Made by a program: the position numbers and the translations under genes. Shown piece by piece: positions 39,258-46,672 of a stretch of 57,766 nt of DNA. The stretch is from positions 1 through 57,766 of IMG/VR virus record IMGVR_UViG_3300046520_000171; one strand, 5' to 3'. The notes beneath the pieces were generated by a model. It made no database searches. It worked only from the letters and a program-made list of their open reading frames with translations, and had not been told where the DNA came from. The stretch is from a virus. Positions within the stretch are counted from its first letter, which is position 1. Each line of letters starts with the position of its first letter.

Positions 39258-41011
39258 GAGCCGTCGCCCCCACAGTCGGTGTCCGCCACCCGCAGCCGGT
39301 AGTCGTCCCCGTCCCGGACTACTTCGTCCTTCTCCAGCATCTTCGCCAGAGCGCCGTGCACCGAAGACTTCGCCCGGCCTGTCCTGTCCGCCAGCTCGGA
39401 CAGGGACAGGCTGTCCGAGGACAGCAGCAGGACAGTCCAGATGTCCAGGGACACCGTGGACGCTGTCCTGTCCGGGACGGCGGACAGGACAGGAGACGGG
39501 ACAGGACAGTCGGAGGACAGGGACTGTCCTGCTGCCCGGGTCGGGAGGACAGTCCTGTCCTCCGCCCGGTCCATGTCCTGTCCGCTGTCCGCTGTCCCGG
39601 ACAGGGAGCGGAAGGTGTCCGTGGACAGCCAGACAGCCTTCGCGTCCACCGGGGAGCGGTGAGCGGCCGACTTCACCAGCAGCCAGCCGGGCCCGTACAG
39701 ATCGTGCGGGGCCCAGCCGTCCCGCACGTCGTCCTTGAACACCACGGCGGACTCTTCCGAAGACTCCAGTTTCAGGCACACCCGGACATTGAGCTGGGAC
39801 CTGATCTCGGTCGGCAAGTTGGCAGCCTTCGGGTACTGGGTGGCCCAGACGAAGTACACCCCGAGCGCCCGGCCCTGCTCCACCGCGGTGAACAGCCGGC
39901 GCAGCGGGAGGCCCTTGGAGCCCGGCTTCTCGCCTTCCTCCACTTCCTCGCGCCACTCCCCGAAGCCCCGCACGATGACGTTCCCCTCATCGATCACGAT
40001 CACCCGGGCCGGGTCCCACGGCGTCTCCTTCCACTCCGAGACGCCCCGCTCCCGGAGCTTGTCCGCGCGCCGGGGGAACTCGACGTTGAGCAGCCAGTCC
40101 AGCCGGGCCACGGCCGCACCGACCGAGGTCACCTGGTGCGCCTTGCCCGCGTAGTGCTGGGCCTCCACCCCCAGTTTCAGGTCCCACAGCTCCAGATCCG
40201 CGTCGATCGCCTGCGCCACGTGCGCCCCGATCAGCCGCTGCACGCACGACTTCCCGGAGCCGGACGCCCCGAACAGCCCGATGCGCTGCTTCAGGTCCAG
40301 CTCGATCGTGTCCCCGAACGGGGTCACCGCCAGGCGCAGCGGGTGCGCCAGGCGCACCGGGACGGCCGGAGCTTCCCACGGCACCCCGTCCGCCAGCGGG
40401 TCCCTCAGCCGTACGTCCACGATGCCGCGGCCGGCGGTGGCCCCCTTGCGCAGGCGGATCGTCCCGGAGAGAACGTCCAGTCCGGTTTCGAGCTGGTCCA
40501 CGCCCCGCTGCGCAGCGGCGAAGTCCAGGCGCCCCCGGAATTCCACGTGTACCGCCACGCCGTACGGGGTCGCCTCCATCTCCCCGCGTTCCAGGCCGGC
40601 CAGGTTCCGGTCACGGCACATTGCAGACCAGGATTCCTTCTGGAGCTTCTGGGCCAGCGCCTGCGGGATACCGAGCTTGTGCGCGAGCAGTTTCGCCCGG
40701 GGACCGTCCATCAGGGACGCCCCCTTTTCCGCTGCCTTTTCCAGGACCGGCGCGGGTGAATTCCCCCGGAGCTGTTCCATGCCGACGACCGGCAGCGCTT
40801 CCGGGGCGCTCCCGGATCCCTTCTTGTGTTTCTTCCCCCGCTTCGGCCGGGACTGCTGCACGGCCTGGTTCCGGCGCCCGGTCCACTTCACCGCGACCGC
40901 GATACCGACCGCGACGACCAGGGTGAACACCCCTCCCGCGCTGATCCCGCTGTCCGGCTGCTGCTCGGTGACCGGCTGCGCCGGAACCGCTGTGGATGCC
41001 CCGTACTCCAT
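39254..41011 (-). CDS. tra-like: FtsK/TraB-like DNA translocase
   Basis: The 585-residue protein has one N-terminal membrane helix (GGVFTLVVAVGIAVAVKW) and then an FtsK/SpoIIIE motor: Walker A in LFGASGSGKSCVQRL (about residue 247) and Walker B in VIVIDEGNVIV (about 338). After a Ser/Asp/Pro-rich linker it ends with a winged helix (SLSLSELADRTGRAKSSVHG, about 535-575). Membrane anchor, hexameric motor and C-terminal DNA-reading winged helix are the plan of TraB, the single-protein conjugative translocase of Streptomyces plasmids, and of FtsK. Some actinophages carry FtsK-like genes. The linker-coding DNA is packed with CTGTCC/GGACAG. Spd-like and GntR genes lie upstream on the same strand. 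Confidence 0.85.
   Translation of the reverse strand: MEYGASTAVPAQPVTEQQPDSGISAGGVFTLVVAVGIAVAVKWTGRRNQAVQQSRPKRGKKHKKGSGSAPEALPVVGMEQLRGNSPAPVLEKAAEKGASLMDGPRAKLLAHKLGIPQALAQKLQKESWSAMCRDRNLAGLERGEMEATPYGVAVHVEFRGRLDFAAAQRGVDQLETGLDVLSGTIRLRKGATAGRGIVDVRLRDPLADGVPWEAPAVPVRLAHPLRLAVTPFGDTIELDLKQRIGLFGASGSGKSCVQRLIGAHVAQAIDADLELWDLKLGVEAQHYAGKAHQVTSVGAAVARLDWLLNVEFPRRADKLRERGVSEWKETPWDPARVIVIDEGNVIVRGFGEWREEVEEGEKPGSKGLPLRRLFTAVEQGRALGVYFVWATQYPKAANLPTEIRSQLNVRVCLKLESSEESAVVFKDDVRDGWAPHDLYGPGWLLVKSAAHRSPVDAKAVWLSTDTFRSLSGTADSGQDMDRAEDRTVLPTRAAGQSLSSDCPVPSPVLSAVPDRTASTVSLDIWTVLLLSSDSLSLSELADRTGRAKSSVHGALAKMLEKDEVVRDGDDYRLRVADTDCGGDGS
39379..39630. repeat. CTGTCC/GGACAG cluster inside the translocase gene
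   Basis: By hand I count 10 CTGTCC and 12 GGACAG in about 250 bp, both orientations, within the part coding for the linker before the winged helix. Composition predicts less than one. The encoded linker is low-complexity, as if the DNA motif rather than the protein were under selection. Confidence 0.85.
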
Positions 41012-41034
41012 GATCCTCTTCCCTTCCGGTCACT

Positions 41035-41136
41035 GTTCGGTGTTCGTTCGTTCGGTGTTCGTTCGGTGCGTTCGCCCAGGTCGGCTACCGCCGAACGGCC
41101 CCGGAGGGTCTTTCCGGGGCCGAACGAACACCGAAC
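41035..41136. promoter_or_regulatory. Three 16-bp repeats upstream of the translocase gene (operator candidate)
   Basis: GTTCGGTGTTCGTTCG occurs at 41035-41050 and 41050-41065 in direct tandem, and its exact complement at 41121-41136. The first two lie 24-55 bp before the translocase ATG, where a repressor such as the GntR protein would act. Confidence 0.6.
41096..41122 (-). terminator. Terminator between the Spd-like and translocase genes
   Basis: CGGCCCCGGA and TCCGGGGCCG form a perfect 10-bp stem with a 7-base loop, enclosed by the inverted outer repeats. It ends the 41143-41637 transcript. Confidence 0.65.
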
Positions 41137-41142
41137 GAACGG

Positions 41143-41637
41143 CTACATGTACCCAGCGACCCAGCCACCGAGGGTGTCCACGCCAGGCGCCATGAGGGTG
41201 GCGAAGAACCCGGCCACGCCCGAGGACAGGGCCAGGCAGGTGCCGCTGACGAAGTACAGCGAGACCTCCATTCGGCTGATCTTCCTGGACCTCAGGAAGA
41301 TCAGGACCAGCACCACGGTCGCCACCAGCACGACCAGGTGGCCGGGAGGGGTGAGCACCATGGAGACGGAACGTGTGACGTTCGAGGTCCCGCTGCCGAC
41401 GCCGTACAGAAGGGCTTTGTCCCCGACCTGGTTGGAACCCCACAGGGAAATGTGGGCCAGCCAGCCCAGCGCCCCGCCTGCGGAAAGGGTGAGCAGCATT
41501 CCGTAGAGGAAGATCGGGAGGAACGGCAGAACCAGATCCCTCCAGCCCCGCCCCTTTCCGCTCATGACCCACAGCGTGATATGCCCTGCAATGATGGCGA
41601 GACCTACGGCCAGGCCTCCGAGCGATACGTAATTCAT
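41143..41637 (-). CDS. Four-helix membrane protein (Spd-like)
   Basis: A 164-residue protein with about four membrane helices (LGGLAVGLAIIAGHITLWVM, LVLPFLPIFLYGMLLTLS, LVVLVATVVLVLIFL, YFVSGTCLALSSGVAGFF). It lies directly upstream of the translocase gene, as spread (Spd) membrane proteins do in Streptomyces plasmids. Spd assignment is by context. Confidence 0.65.
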   Translation of the reverse strand: MNYVSLGGLAVGLAIIAGHITLWVMSGKGRGWRDLVLPFLPIFLYGMLLTLSAGGALGWLAHISLWGSNQVGDKALLYGVGSGTSNVTRSVSMVLTPPGHLVVLVATVVLVLIFLRSRKISRMEVSLYFVSGTCLALSSGVAGFFATLMAPGVDTLGGWVAGYM

Positions 41638-41651
41638 GGCCGTTCCTCCTT

Positions 41652-41798
41652 TCAGTTCAGTACGGAGAGCGCCCCGGACAGGGCGCCGAGGGCGAAGATC
41701 GTGAGGATGAATCCGAACCCGACCGGTCCGGGCTGGCGGATCCGCAGCGCGGTCACCAGCCCGGTGAACAGCACGGTGGTGATCAGGGGGACGGTCAC
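41652..41798 (-). CDS. Small two-helix membrane protein
   Basis: A 48-residue protein with two hydrophobic helices (PLITTVLFTGLVTALRI, GFGFILTIFALGALSGALSVL). GTG overlaps the upstream stop. Part of the run of small membrane genes typical of plasmid transfer regions. Confidence 0.65.
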   Translation of the reverse strand: MTVPLITTVLFTGLVTALRIRQPGPVGFGFILTIFALGALSGALSVLN

Positions 41799-42019
41799 GG
41801 GGTCACCTCGGGGTTGATGCGCTCGTACAGGCCCCATCGCCCGTCAGCCCACTGGTGCACGCGGATGGCCGTGACCTCGGTCTCGCCAGCTTCGGCCTTC
41901 CGCCGTTCGGTGACCACGCTGTCGTAGGCCGCTTGACTGCTGCGGTAGTCGGTACGGGTCGAGCCTCCCGGGCGGGACAGCGTGACGCGCCATGGCTTGG
42001 ACGGCTTGCGAACGGTCAT
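41795..42019 (-). CDS. Small soluble protein, unknown
   Basis: A 74-residue protein (VRKPSKPWRVTLSRPGGSTR, then VTAIRVHQWADGRWGLYERI) with a beta-hairpin look. Overlaps its neighbours at both ends (ATGA and GTGA), so it is part of the coupled transfer-like operon. Confidence 0.65.
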   Translation of the reverse strand: MTVRKPSKPWRVTLSRPGGSTRTDYRSSQAAYDSVVTERRKAEAGETEVTAIRVHQWADGRWGLYERINPEVTP

Positions 42020-42327
42020 GAGCGGGACACCTTCCGGGCGGACTGCGCGAGTACGGCCAGGGCGACCGATGCGGCTGCGGGGGCGCTGCTGTGGCCGTGT
42101 CCCAGCAGCGCGGTGGCCTGGACCAGGGCGGGTGCGAGAACGGCCGGTACAGGGCCGTACGCGGCGCTGAGGTCCAGCAGCGCCTTCGTTCCCGCCACCA
42201 GCGTCACCGCAGCCGCGGCCACCGGCCCCAGCCCCGCCACCAGAGCGGGGGACAGGCCTTCCGCTGCCACCGCGCCGGCTGCTGTGTTCGCCGCGGCGTA
42301 CGCGGCCCATCCGATGGTGCTGCTCAT
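42016..42327 (-). CDS. Ala-rich membrane protein (Spd-like)
   Basis: A 103-residue Ala/Val-rich protein with two or three weak membrane helices (AAYAAANTAAGAVAAEGL, LVAGLGPVAAAAVTLVAGTKALL, SAPAAASVALAVLAQSA). GACGGAGGAAGAG precedes the ATG. A spread-protein role is inferred from position. Confidence 0.6.
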   Translation of the reverse strand: MSSTIGWAAYAAANTAAGAVAAEGLSPALVAGLGPVAAAAVTLVAGTKALLDLSAAYGPVPAVLAPALVQATALLGHGHSSAPAAASVALAVLAQSARKVSRS

Positions 42328-42419
42328 CTCTTCCTCCGTCGTCCCGGTCGTTTCCGTCTGCTGCGTACGCTCCTCCGCCGTGACGCGGGTGCCGGACTCA
42401 TCCGGGGGAGCGCGGGGGT

Positions 42420-42551
42420 CTAGCGGACGCCCTTGCCTCCGCAGCCGGAGCACGGGCGCCAGACCTGGACGGTCTTGCCTCCGCTGGACGTGGTCTCGGT
42501 GCGGCCCTTGGATCCTCCGCAGGACGTACAGGGGCGGGCTTCGTAGCTCAT
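42420..42551 (-). CDS. Small DnaJ-type zinc-finger protein
   Basis: A 43-residue protein with two CxxCxG units (PCTSCGGSKG and PCSGCGGKGV), the DnaJ zinc-finger pattern. Small proteins of this type are frequent in Streptomyces plasmids and integrative elements beside transfer genes. Clear ribosome site (GAGGAACCGAG). Confidence 0.75.
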   Translation of the reverse strand: MSYEARPCTSCGGSKGRTETTSSGGKTVQVWRPCSGCGGKGVR

Positions 42552-42576
42552 CTCGGTTCCTCTTCTCGGTGTCGGT

Positions 42577-43551
42577 TTACACGACCTGGGACAGGTCGCC
42601 CCGGGCCCGCTGAATCGTCTTGGTGATGTTGTCCGCCTTCATGTCCGCTCCGTACTCGCTGCGGACAGCGGCGGACAACTCCGCGTTGGACAGGGACGGA
42701 TCGGCGGACAGCAGCCCCCGCACGAACGCCCGGGGGAGCTGGCGACCGGACAGCTCGGACAGCCTGTCCGCGGGGGTGTCCCTGACTGTCCGGGGGAGAG
42801 CTGTCCTGTCCTGTCCGTTGTCCGCAGGACTGTCCTGGGACAGGACAGGGACAGCGGACAGGTTGTCCTGTCCGGTCGGGACAGCCCGGACAACTTCGGT
42901 CCTGCTGTCCTGGACAGGGGTGGACAGGGCCAGCGTTTCGGTCGCGATGCGGGACTGGGTGCGGGTGAGCTGGCGCCGGGCCGCGGTGACCGCGAGCGTG
43001 GCGTTGACCTCCGCGCGCTCCGCGCTCAGCCAGGCTTCCGACGCCGGGTCCATGGCCACCGAGGTGTGCCGCATGACCACCGTCGCCATGCCCTTGGCGA
43101 TGACCGAGACGGCCCCTCCGCACGCTCCGAGGACCGTGCCCCGGCCCGACCAGTCCACGGTCCCGGCCATCAGCGCCGTGCCCCCGTTGGAGGCTCCGTG
43201 CAGGGTGATCAGGCACACGGACAGGGCCAGCGCGACCCACCCGCAGGCGACCGGGAGAGCGGCTCGGGCCCGGTCGAACCGGCACAGCCATTCCAGGATC
43301 AGGCAGACGATCCAGGCCAGGTCGAACACTCCGGCCACCAGGTACGCGGCCCATACGGGCGCCACGCCGGACAGCAGACCGCCGATCGCGACCGTGGACC
43401 AGGTGATGGCGCCGGCCACCGCCAGGGACGCTGCGGTGAGCACCGCGGTGAGCGCCATCGCGTCGTAGTCCCGGGGTACCTGGAACTCCTGCGGAACGAG
43501 GTGCTGCTTCCCGTCCCGCTCCACCGGGACCATGCGGGTGACCGTTTTCAT
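42577..43551 (-). CDS. spdB-like: DUF2637/SpdB-like membrane protein
   Basis: The 324-residue protein has an N-terminal membrane domain of about four helices (MALTAVLTAASLAVAGAITW, AAYLVAGVFDLAWIVCLILEW, LPVACGWVALALSVCLITLHG, VLGACGGAVSVIAKGMATVVM). Then come a charged helix, a long Ser/Asp/Pro-rich linker and a small C-terminal helical domain (LSNAELSAAVRSEYGADMKADNITKTIQRARGDL) that looks DNA-binding. This is the layout of DUF2637/SpdB spread proteins of Streptomyces conjugative elements. The linker DNA carries a dense CTGTCC/GGACAG cluster. Confidence 0.75.
   Translation of the reverse strand: MKTVTRMVPVERDGKQHLVPQEFQVPRDYDAMALTAVLTAASLAVAGAITWSTVAIGGLLSGVAPVWAAYLVAGVFDLAWIVCLILEWLCRFDRARAALPVACGWVALALSVCLITLHGASNGGTALMAGTVDWSGRGTVLGACGGAVSVIAKGMATVVMRHTSVAMDPASEAWLSAERAEVNATLAVTAARRQLTRTQSRIATETLALSTPVQDSRTEVVRAVPTGQDNLSAVPVLSQDSPADNGQDRTALPRTVRDTPADRLSELSGRQLPRAFVRGLLSADPSLSNAELSAAVRSEYGADMKADNITKTIQRARGDLSQVV
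42661..42928. repeat. CTGTCC/GGACAG cluster inside the SpdB-like gene
   Basis: I count about 12 GGACAG and 8 CTGTCC in about 260 bp, again in the part coding for the linker before a C-terminal DNA-binding-like domain. Confidence 0.85.
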
Positions 43552-43587
43552 CGCTTCCTCCGTCGGTGTCTCGGTGCGTCTGAATTA

Positions 43588-43593
43588 ACTATA
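43588..43593 (-). promoter_or_regulatory. Early-type promoter of the SpdB-like gene (-10)
   Basis: Minus strand TGG-TATAGT-TAATTCAGACG aligns with the other early promoters and has a better -10 hexamer. No clear TTGCGN at -35. Confidence 0.6.
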
Positions 43594-43640
43594 CCAGAAC
43601 ACCGTAACCTAACCGGTACAGCTAGGACAACCCCCTTCGC

Positions 43641-43774
43641 CGGACAGTCCTGCTGTCCTGTCCCGCTGCCCTGTCCGCTGTCCTGTCCGCTGTCCTGTCC
43701 GCTGTCCTGTCCGCTGTCCTGTCCGCTGTCCTGTCCGCTGTCCTGTCCCGCTGTCCCTGTCCCTGTCCCTGTCC
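43641..43774. repeat. Tandem CTGTCC array, intergenic (candidate translocase-recognition site)
   Basis: Five exact 12-bp units CTGTCCTGTCCG at 43678-43737 are flanked by one-off units on both sides and four CTGTCC hexamers at 43751-43774: about 19 CTGTCC in one orientation. It lies between a terminator and the SpdB promoter and codes for nothing credible. Confidence 0.9.
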
Positions 43775-43817
43775 GGTAGCGTGGATGTCGCATGGCGTCC
43801 GGGAAGGCGACACAGCA

Positions 43818-43852
43818 AAGAGCCCCTGAGGTCATCACTCTCAGGGGCTCTT
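43818..43852 (-). terminator. Terminator of the 44235 gene
   Basis: AAGAGCCCCTGAG and CTCAGGGGCTCTT form a perfect 13-bp stem with a 9-base loop, followed by a short T run on the minus strand. Confidence 0.8.
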
Positions 43853-43872
43853 CGTGCGGGGCTGGGTTCGGG

Positions 43873-44235
43873 TTACAGCTCGGTGTGGTGCTTCGGAAGC
43901 CACACGTCGCAGATTCCGCCGATCTCCTGTTCCGGGCACTCGTTGGCGATCTTGGCCACGATGGCGCAGATCTGATAGGCGGAGGTGTCCAGCGTCAGCC
44001 GGAGGGAGGTGACCGGGTTCATGCGGGCGGTGGAGATGCTCTTGAGGAGCGCGTACGCCACGGTGTGGATCCGCTGGGGGACTTCGGACTTGTCGGTCCG
44101 GGACAGAGTCGCCAGGACACTTTCCGTGCGCCCGGCATCGATCGAGATTCCATACTCGTCCTGGATCGTGAACTTCCGGGTGCGGGGGCCGATACCCAGA
44201 GCCTTTGCCAGTTCCTTGGCCGTGTAGTTCGTCAT
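43873..44235 (-). CDS. Hypothetical early protein
   Basis: A 120-residue protein starting MTNYTAKELAKALGIGPRTR, which looks like the first helices of an HTH, followed by FTIQDEYGISIDAGRTESVLATL. The rest is helical with two Cys near the end. Own promoter and terminator. Possibly a small regulator. Confidence 0.65.
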   Translation of the reverse strand: MTNYTAKELAKALGIGPRTRKFTIQDEYGISIDAGRTESVLATLSRTDKSEVPQRIHTVAYALLKSISTARMNPVTSLRLTLDTSAYQICAIVAKIANECPEQEIGGICDVWLPKHHTEL

Positions 44236-44274
44236 GTCCCGCTCCTTCGTCCGCTGCTCTCTCCGTCTGATTTA

Positions 44275-44303
44275 ATTAAACCACAGACCGGAGCGGCTCG
44301 CAA
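44275..44303 (-). promoter_or_regulatory. Early promoter, strong match
   Basis: Minus strand TTGCGA (44298-44303), 17-bp spacer, TTTAAT (44275-44280), then TAAATCAGACGG. Nearly identical core to 38327, including the GTCTG...CAGAC arms. Confidence 0.75.
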
Positions 44304-44306
44304 CAC

Positions 44307-45071
44307 TCAGCCGTGAACGGGAACCGTGTACGTGAGCCGGTACCGGTCGGCCCGCAGCGTGCACCGGTCCACGCTGATCGGGGCCCCGCCGGTCGTCCGG
44401 TGCGTGATGAGCATCCGGACCACCCAGGCGGAGGACGGCAGCGCCAGGTCCCGCTGGTCGGTCTCGGTGGCCGGTCCGAACGCGATCGTCTCCTGCCGGT
44501 CCACCAGCGGGTACCCCCGGTCCGCGAAGATCCGGTACGTCCCGCCCCGCACCAGCCCCTGCTGGGCGATCGCGGTGCCCGAGGCCACGGCCAGCAGGTA
44601 GTAGGAGTCGGCGAGTTCCACCGGTTCCCCGTCCGCCAGCATCACCCGGGGCCGGAGCAGCACCGGGGTGCCGGGCTCGATGTCCAGCTCGGCTGCCACA
44701 TCGTCCGGCGCCGGAACCTCGCCGACCCGGCCCAGTCGCTGGGTGCCCCGCATGCCGAGTTCGGCCAGGCGCTTGGTCCAGGTCTGCTGGCCTCCGTCCG
44801 CCGTGGGGGCCACGTAGGAAGAGGACGTGTGGATGACGGGACGCCGGGACAGCACGCGGGTCCTGCGGCCCTGGCCGGTGTCGATGAGGCCCTCGCGGGC
44901 CAGCACCTGGAACGCGGACTTCACCGTGTCGTTGGTGGCCCCGTACGCGGTCCTCAGATCCGCCACTGTGGGCAGCGTCCCGCCGGCGGGGTAGTCCCCG
45001 CGTTCGATCGCGGAGCGGAGCGCATCCGCCAGCGCCCGGTACTTCGTCGTGCGTGGGGGAGTGGTATCCAC
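44307..45071 (-). CDS. korSA-like: GntR-family regulator (HutC/UTRA type, KorSA-like)
   Basis: The 254-residue protein has an N-terminal winged helix (YRALADALRSAIERGDYPAG, TVADLRTAYGATNDTVKSAF) and a C-terminal UTRA ligand domain (EPGTPVLLRPRVMLADGEPVELADSYY). KorSA of pSAM2 and related GntR regulators with UTRA domains control transfer and replication in Streptomyces conjugative elements. GTG follows GGAGAGACTTACC. The 16-bp repeats upstream of the translocase are a candidate target. Confidence 0.85.
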   Translation of the reverse strand: MDTTPPRTTKYRALADALRSAIERGDYPAGGTLPTVADLRTAYGATNDTVKSAFQVLAREGLIDTGQGRRTRVLSRRPVIHTSSSYVAPTADGGQQTWTKRLAELGMRGTQRLGRVGEVPAPDDVAAELDIEPGTPVLLRPRVMLADGEPVELADSYYLLAVASGTAIAQQGLVRGGTYRIFADRGYPLVDRQETIAFGPATETDQRDLALPSSAWVVRMLITHRTTGGAPISVDRCTLRADRYRLTYTVPVHG

Positions 45072-45171
45072 GGTAAGTCTCTCCTTTACGGGTTTACCTG
45101 ACCAGCATACGTCTGTGGGGGCAGGCAGGCTTCCCGGGTCGTCCGTCTGTTCGGTTCCTCCGACGGATTTA

Positions 45172-45201
45172 ATTAAAGCGGAGGTTACCGGAGGTACGCA
45201 A
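45172..45201 (-). promoter_or_regulatory. Early promoter of the GntR gene
   Basis: Minus strand TTGCGT (45196-45201), 18-bp spacer, TTTAAT (45172-45177), then TAAATCCGTCGG. The leader to the GTG is about 100 bp. Confidence 0.7.
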
Positions 45202-45227
45202 GAGGCCCCGTCATATGACGGGGCCTC
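45202..45227 (-). terminator. Terminator of the 45509 gene
   Basis: A perfect 26-bp palindrome, GAGGCCCCGTCAT/ATGACGGGGCCTC, between the HTH gene and the GntR promoter. Confidence 0.75.
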
Positions 45228-45251
45228 GGGTAAGTGGAACGGATCACGTCC

Positions 45252-45509
45252 TCAGGGACACGGGCCGTCCACGTCTGTGGACCACACCCGGTTGCCCGCC
45301 GTGCCCTGGCACAGCTTCACCTTGCCCTCGCGCCGCAGCCGGCTCAGGGACAGGTACACGATCGTGCCCGTCAGCCCGGTCGCGTCCCGGAGCTGGTTGC
45401 GGGTGAGCGGGCCGCTCCTGAGCAGCTTCAGCACGGACGCATCCCGCTGGATTGCCTCTTCCGGACGCGGCCGGCCACGGCCCAGCTTCACTTCGGTCCT
45501 CTGCGACAT
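45252..45509 (-). CDS. Small winged-helix regulator
   Basis: An 85-residue protein with SVLKLLRSGPLTRNQLRDATGLTGTIVYLSLSRLRREGKV, a standard winged HTH of the ROK/MarR-like type, and a basic N-terminus. Likely an early transcription regulator. Promoter 45538 and terminator 45202 make it a one-gene unit. Confidence 0.75.
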   Translation of the reverse strand: MSQRTEVKLGRGRPRPEEAIQRDASVLKLLRSGPLTRNQLRDATGLTGTIVYLSLSRLRREGKVKLCQGTAGNRVWSTDVDGPCP

Positions 45510-45537
45510 GGTGCCGCTCCTTCCTCTGTCTGATTTA

Positions 45538-45543
45538 GCTTAA
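45538..45543 (-). promoter_or_regulatory. Early-type promoter of the 45509 gene (-10)
   Basis: Minus strand ATCGG-TTAAGC-TAAATCAGACAG keeps the conserved downstream block but has a weaker -10 and no clear -35. Confidence 0.55.
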
Positions 45544-45567
45544 CCGATACGTGGCCGGATTGCGAGA

Positions 45568-46029
45568 TCAGCTCACCGCACGGTTCTCGTACGCGTCCCG
45601 CAGCGGAACGTCGTACGCCGCGCACTGGGCCAGCGCCATGGCCGGAGTGCGGGTCAGGTGCGCCCCGCCGGCCACGCGGGAGGTCAGCGACTCCACCACC
45701 TCGTACGCGGTCCTCACCCGCACCACCGGGTGCCGGGGGGTTTCGCCGGGGACGATCGTCATGCCGGACCGGTGGATGAGGTACCCGTCCGCGTCCCGGA
45801 ACACCCTAATCTCCGTCCACCGGCACGTGCTGCACTGCCCGCGGCTGTTGGGCGGGGCGAAGCCGTCCGGGTGGGGGATGCGGTGGTTGTGGCTGTCGCG
45901 CCGGCTGCTCGCCATGCCGATGAACTGCCCGTCCAGGGGGACCGGGTCACCGCCTCCGGACGCGGGCAGAAGCCATCTCCCGTAGTCGCCCACGTCATCC
46001 GGGCCGGGCAGGGTGTCGTGTGTCGTCAT
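45568..46029 (-). CDS. Hypothetical protein with CSTC motif
   Basis: A 153-residue protein; the middle holds NSRGQCSTCRWTEIRVFRDADGYLIHRSG, a treble-clef-like Cys pair and beta strands, and the end is helical (TAYEVVESLTSRVAGG, MALAQCAAYDVPLRDAYE). ATG follows GACGGAGGAACG. Unknown. Confidence 0.65.
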   Translation of the reverse strand: MTTHDTLPGPDDVGDYGRWLLPASGGGDPVPLDGQFIGMASSRRDSHNHRIPHPDGFAPPNSRGQCSTCRWTEIRVFRDADGYLIHRSGMTIVPGETPRHPVVRVRTAYEVVESLTSRVAGGAHLTRTPAMALAQCAAYDVPLRDAYENRAVS

Positions 46030-46083
46030 CGTTCCTCCGTCGTGTGTCGTCCGCTTCATCCAGCTCAGGTTAGCCGGAATGGG

Positions 46084-46128
46084 GAACGGCCCCTGTCTCC
46101 CACGGGGGCGGAGAAACAGGGGCCGTTC
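46084..46128 (-). terminator. Terminator of the 46638 gene
   Basis: GAACGGCCCCTGT and ACAGGGGCCGTTC form a perfect 13-bp stem around 19 bases, just after the 46144 stop on the minus strand. Confidence 0.75.
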
Positions 46129-46143
46129 CGGTCCATCGGGGTG

Positions 46144-46638
46144 TTACATCTCGAAGGGGTTCGGGGCCTCCGCCACCGGCCGCTTGGCCAGGTAGTCACG
46201 GGCCAGCTGCTTGTCCTCCTCCGAGGGCGGGGTGAGGATCCACGCCCGCTTATCCGCGGCGGTGAACTTCAACGCCTCCGTCAGCTTGCCTGTCTTGTCC
46301 TCGCCCCGGTCCAGCCGGCCCAGGACCATCTTCGGCTTGCCGGTCTTCGGGTCCCCGCCCGGGTTCGCGTCGTTGAACTTCGCGGCCCGCTTCAGAGTGG
46401 CGATGACCGGTCCCTGGAAGACGCGCACCGCCTCGAACTCCTCGACCCCGTCGTCTCCGTCCAGAACCACCGCGTCCGTGTCGATCACGTCGCAGGTGGG
46501 GTTCTCGGTGGTGGAGAACTTGGTCTTCACGCCGAAGACGTGCTCCAGCGGGGTGAACAGGATCAGCTTGCCGAAGTGGTCCGCGTCGATGATCGACTCG
46601 AATCCGGAGGCGCTGGCGAACGGGTCTTCGTTGCTCAT
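46144..46638 (-). CDS. Putative ssDNA-binding protein
   Basis: A 164-residue protein with a beta-rich core (GKLILFTPLEHVFGV, TCDVIDTDAVVLDGDDG, EEFEAVRVFQGPVIATLKRAA) and a C-terminal proline tail ending NPFEM. Proteins of this look in actinophage replication modules are annotated as SSB-like; an OB fold is plausible. It lies downstream of the exonuclease and helicase genes on the same strand, which supports a DNA-binding role. Confidence 0.6.
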   Translation of the reverse strand: MSNEDPFASASGFESIIDADHFGKLILFTPLEHVFGVKTKFSTTENPTCDVIDTDAVVLDGDDGVEEFEAVRVFQGPVIATLKRAAKFNDANPGGDPKTGKPKMVLGRLDRGEDKTGKLTEALKFTAADKRAWILTPPSEEDKQLARDYLAKRPVAEAPNPFEM

Positions 46639-46672
46639 GCTCTGTCTCTTTCCGTTGCTGTTTCCGTTGGGT

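Noticed and set aside
42345-42420. 25-residue very basic ORF before the 42327 start on the minus strand
   Set aside because: Overlaps the next ATG but has no ribosome site and consists almost only of Arg, Lys and Ser.
43641-43774. CRISPR array
   Set aside because: Unit is 12 bp and continuous with no unique spacers and no cas genes.
43548-43838. Open frames with DSGQDSGQ-type repeats on the minus strand
   Set aside because: They are translations of the CTGTCC tandem array in each frame, with no ribosome site; not proteins.
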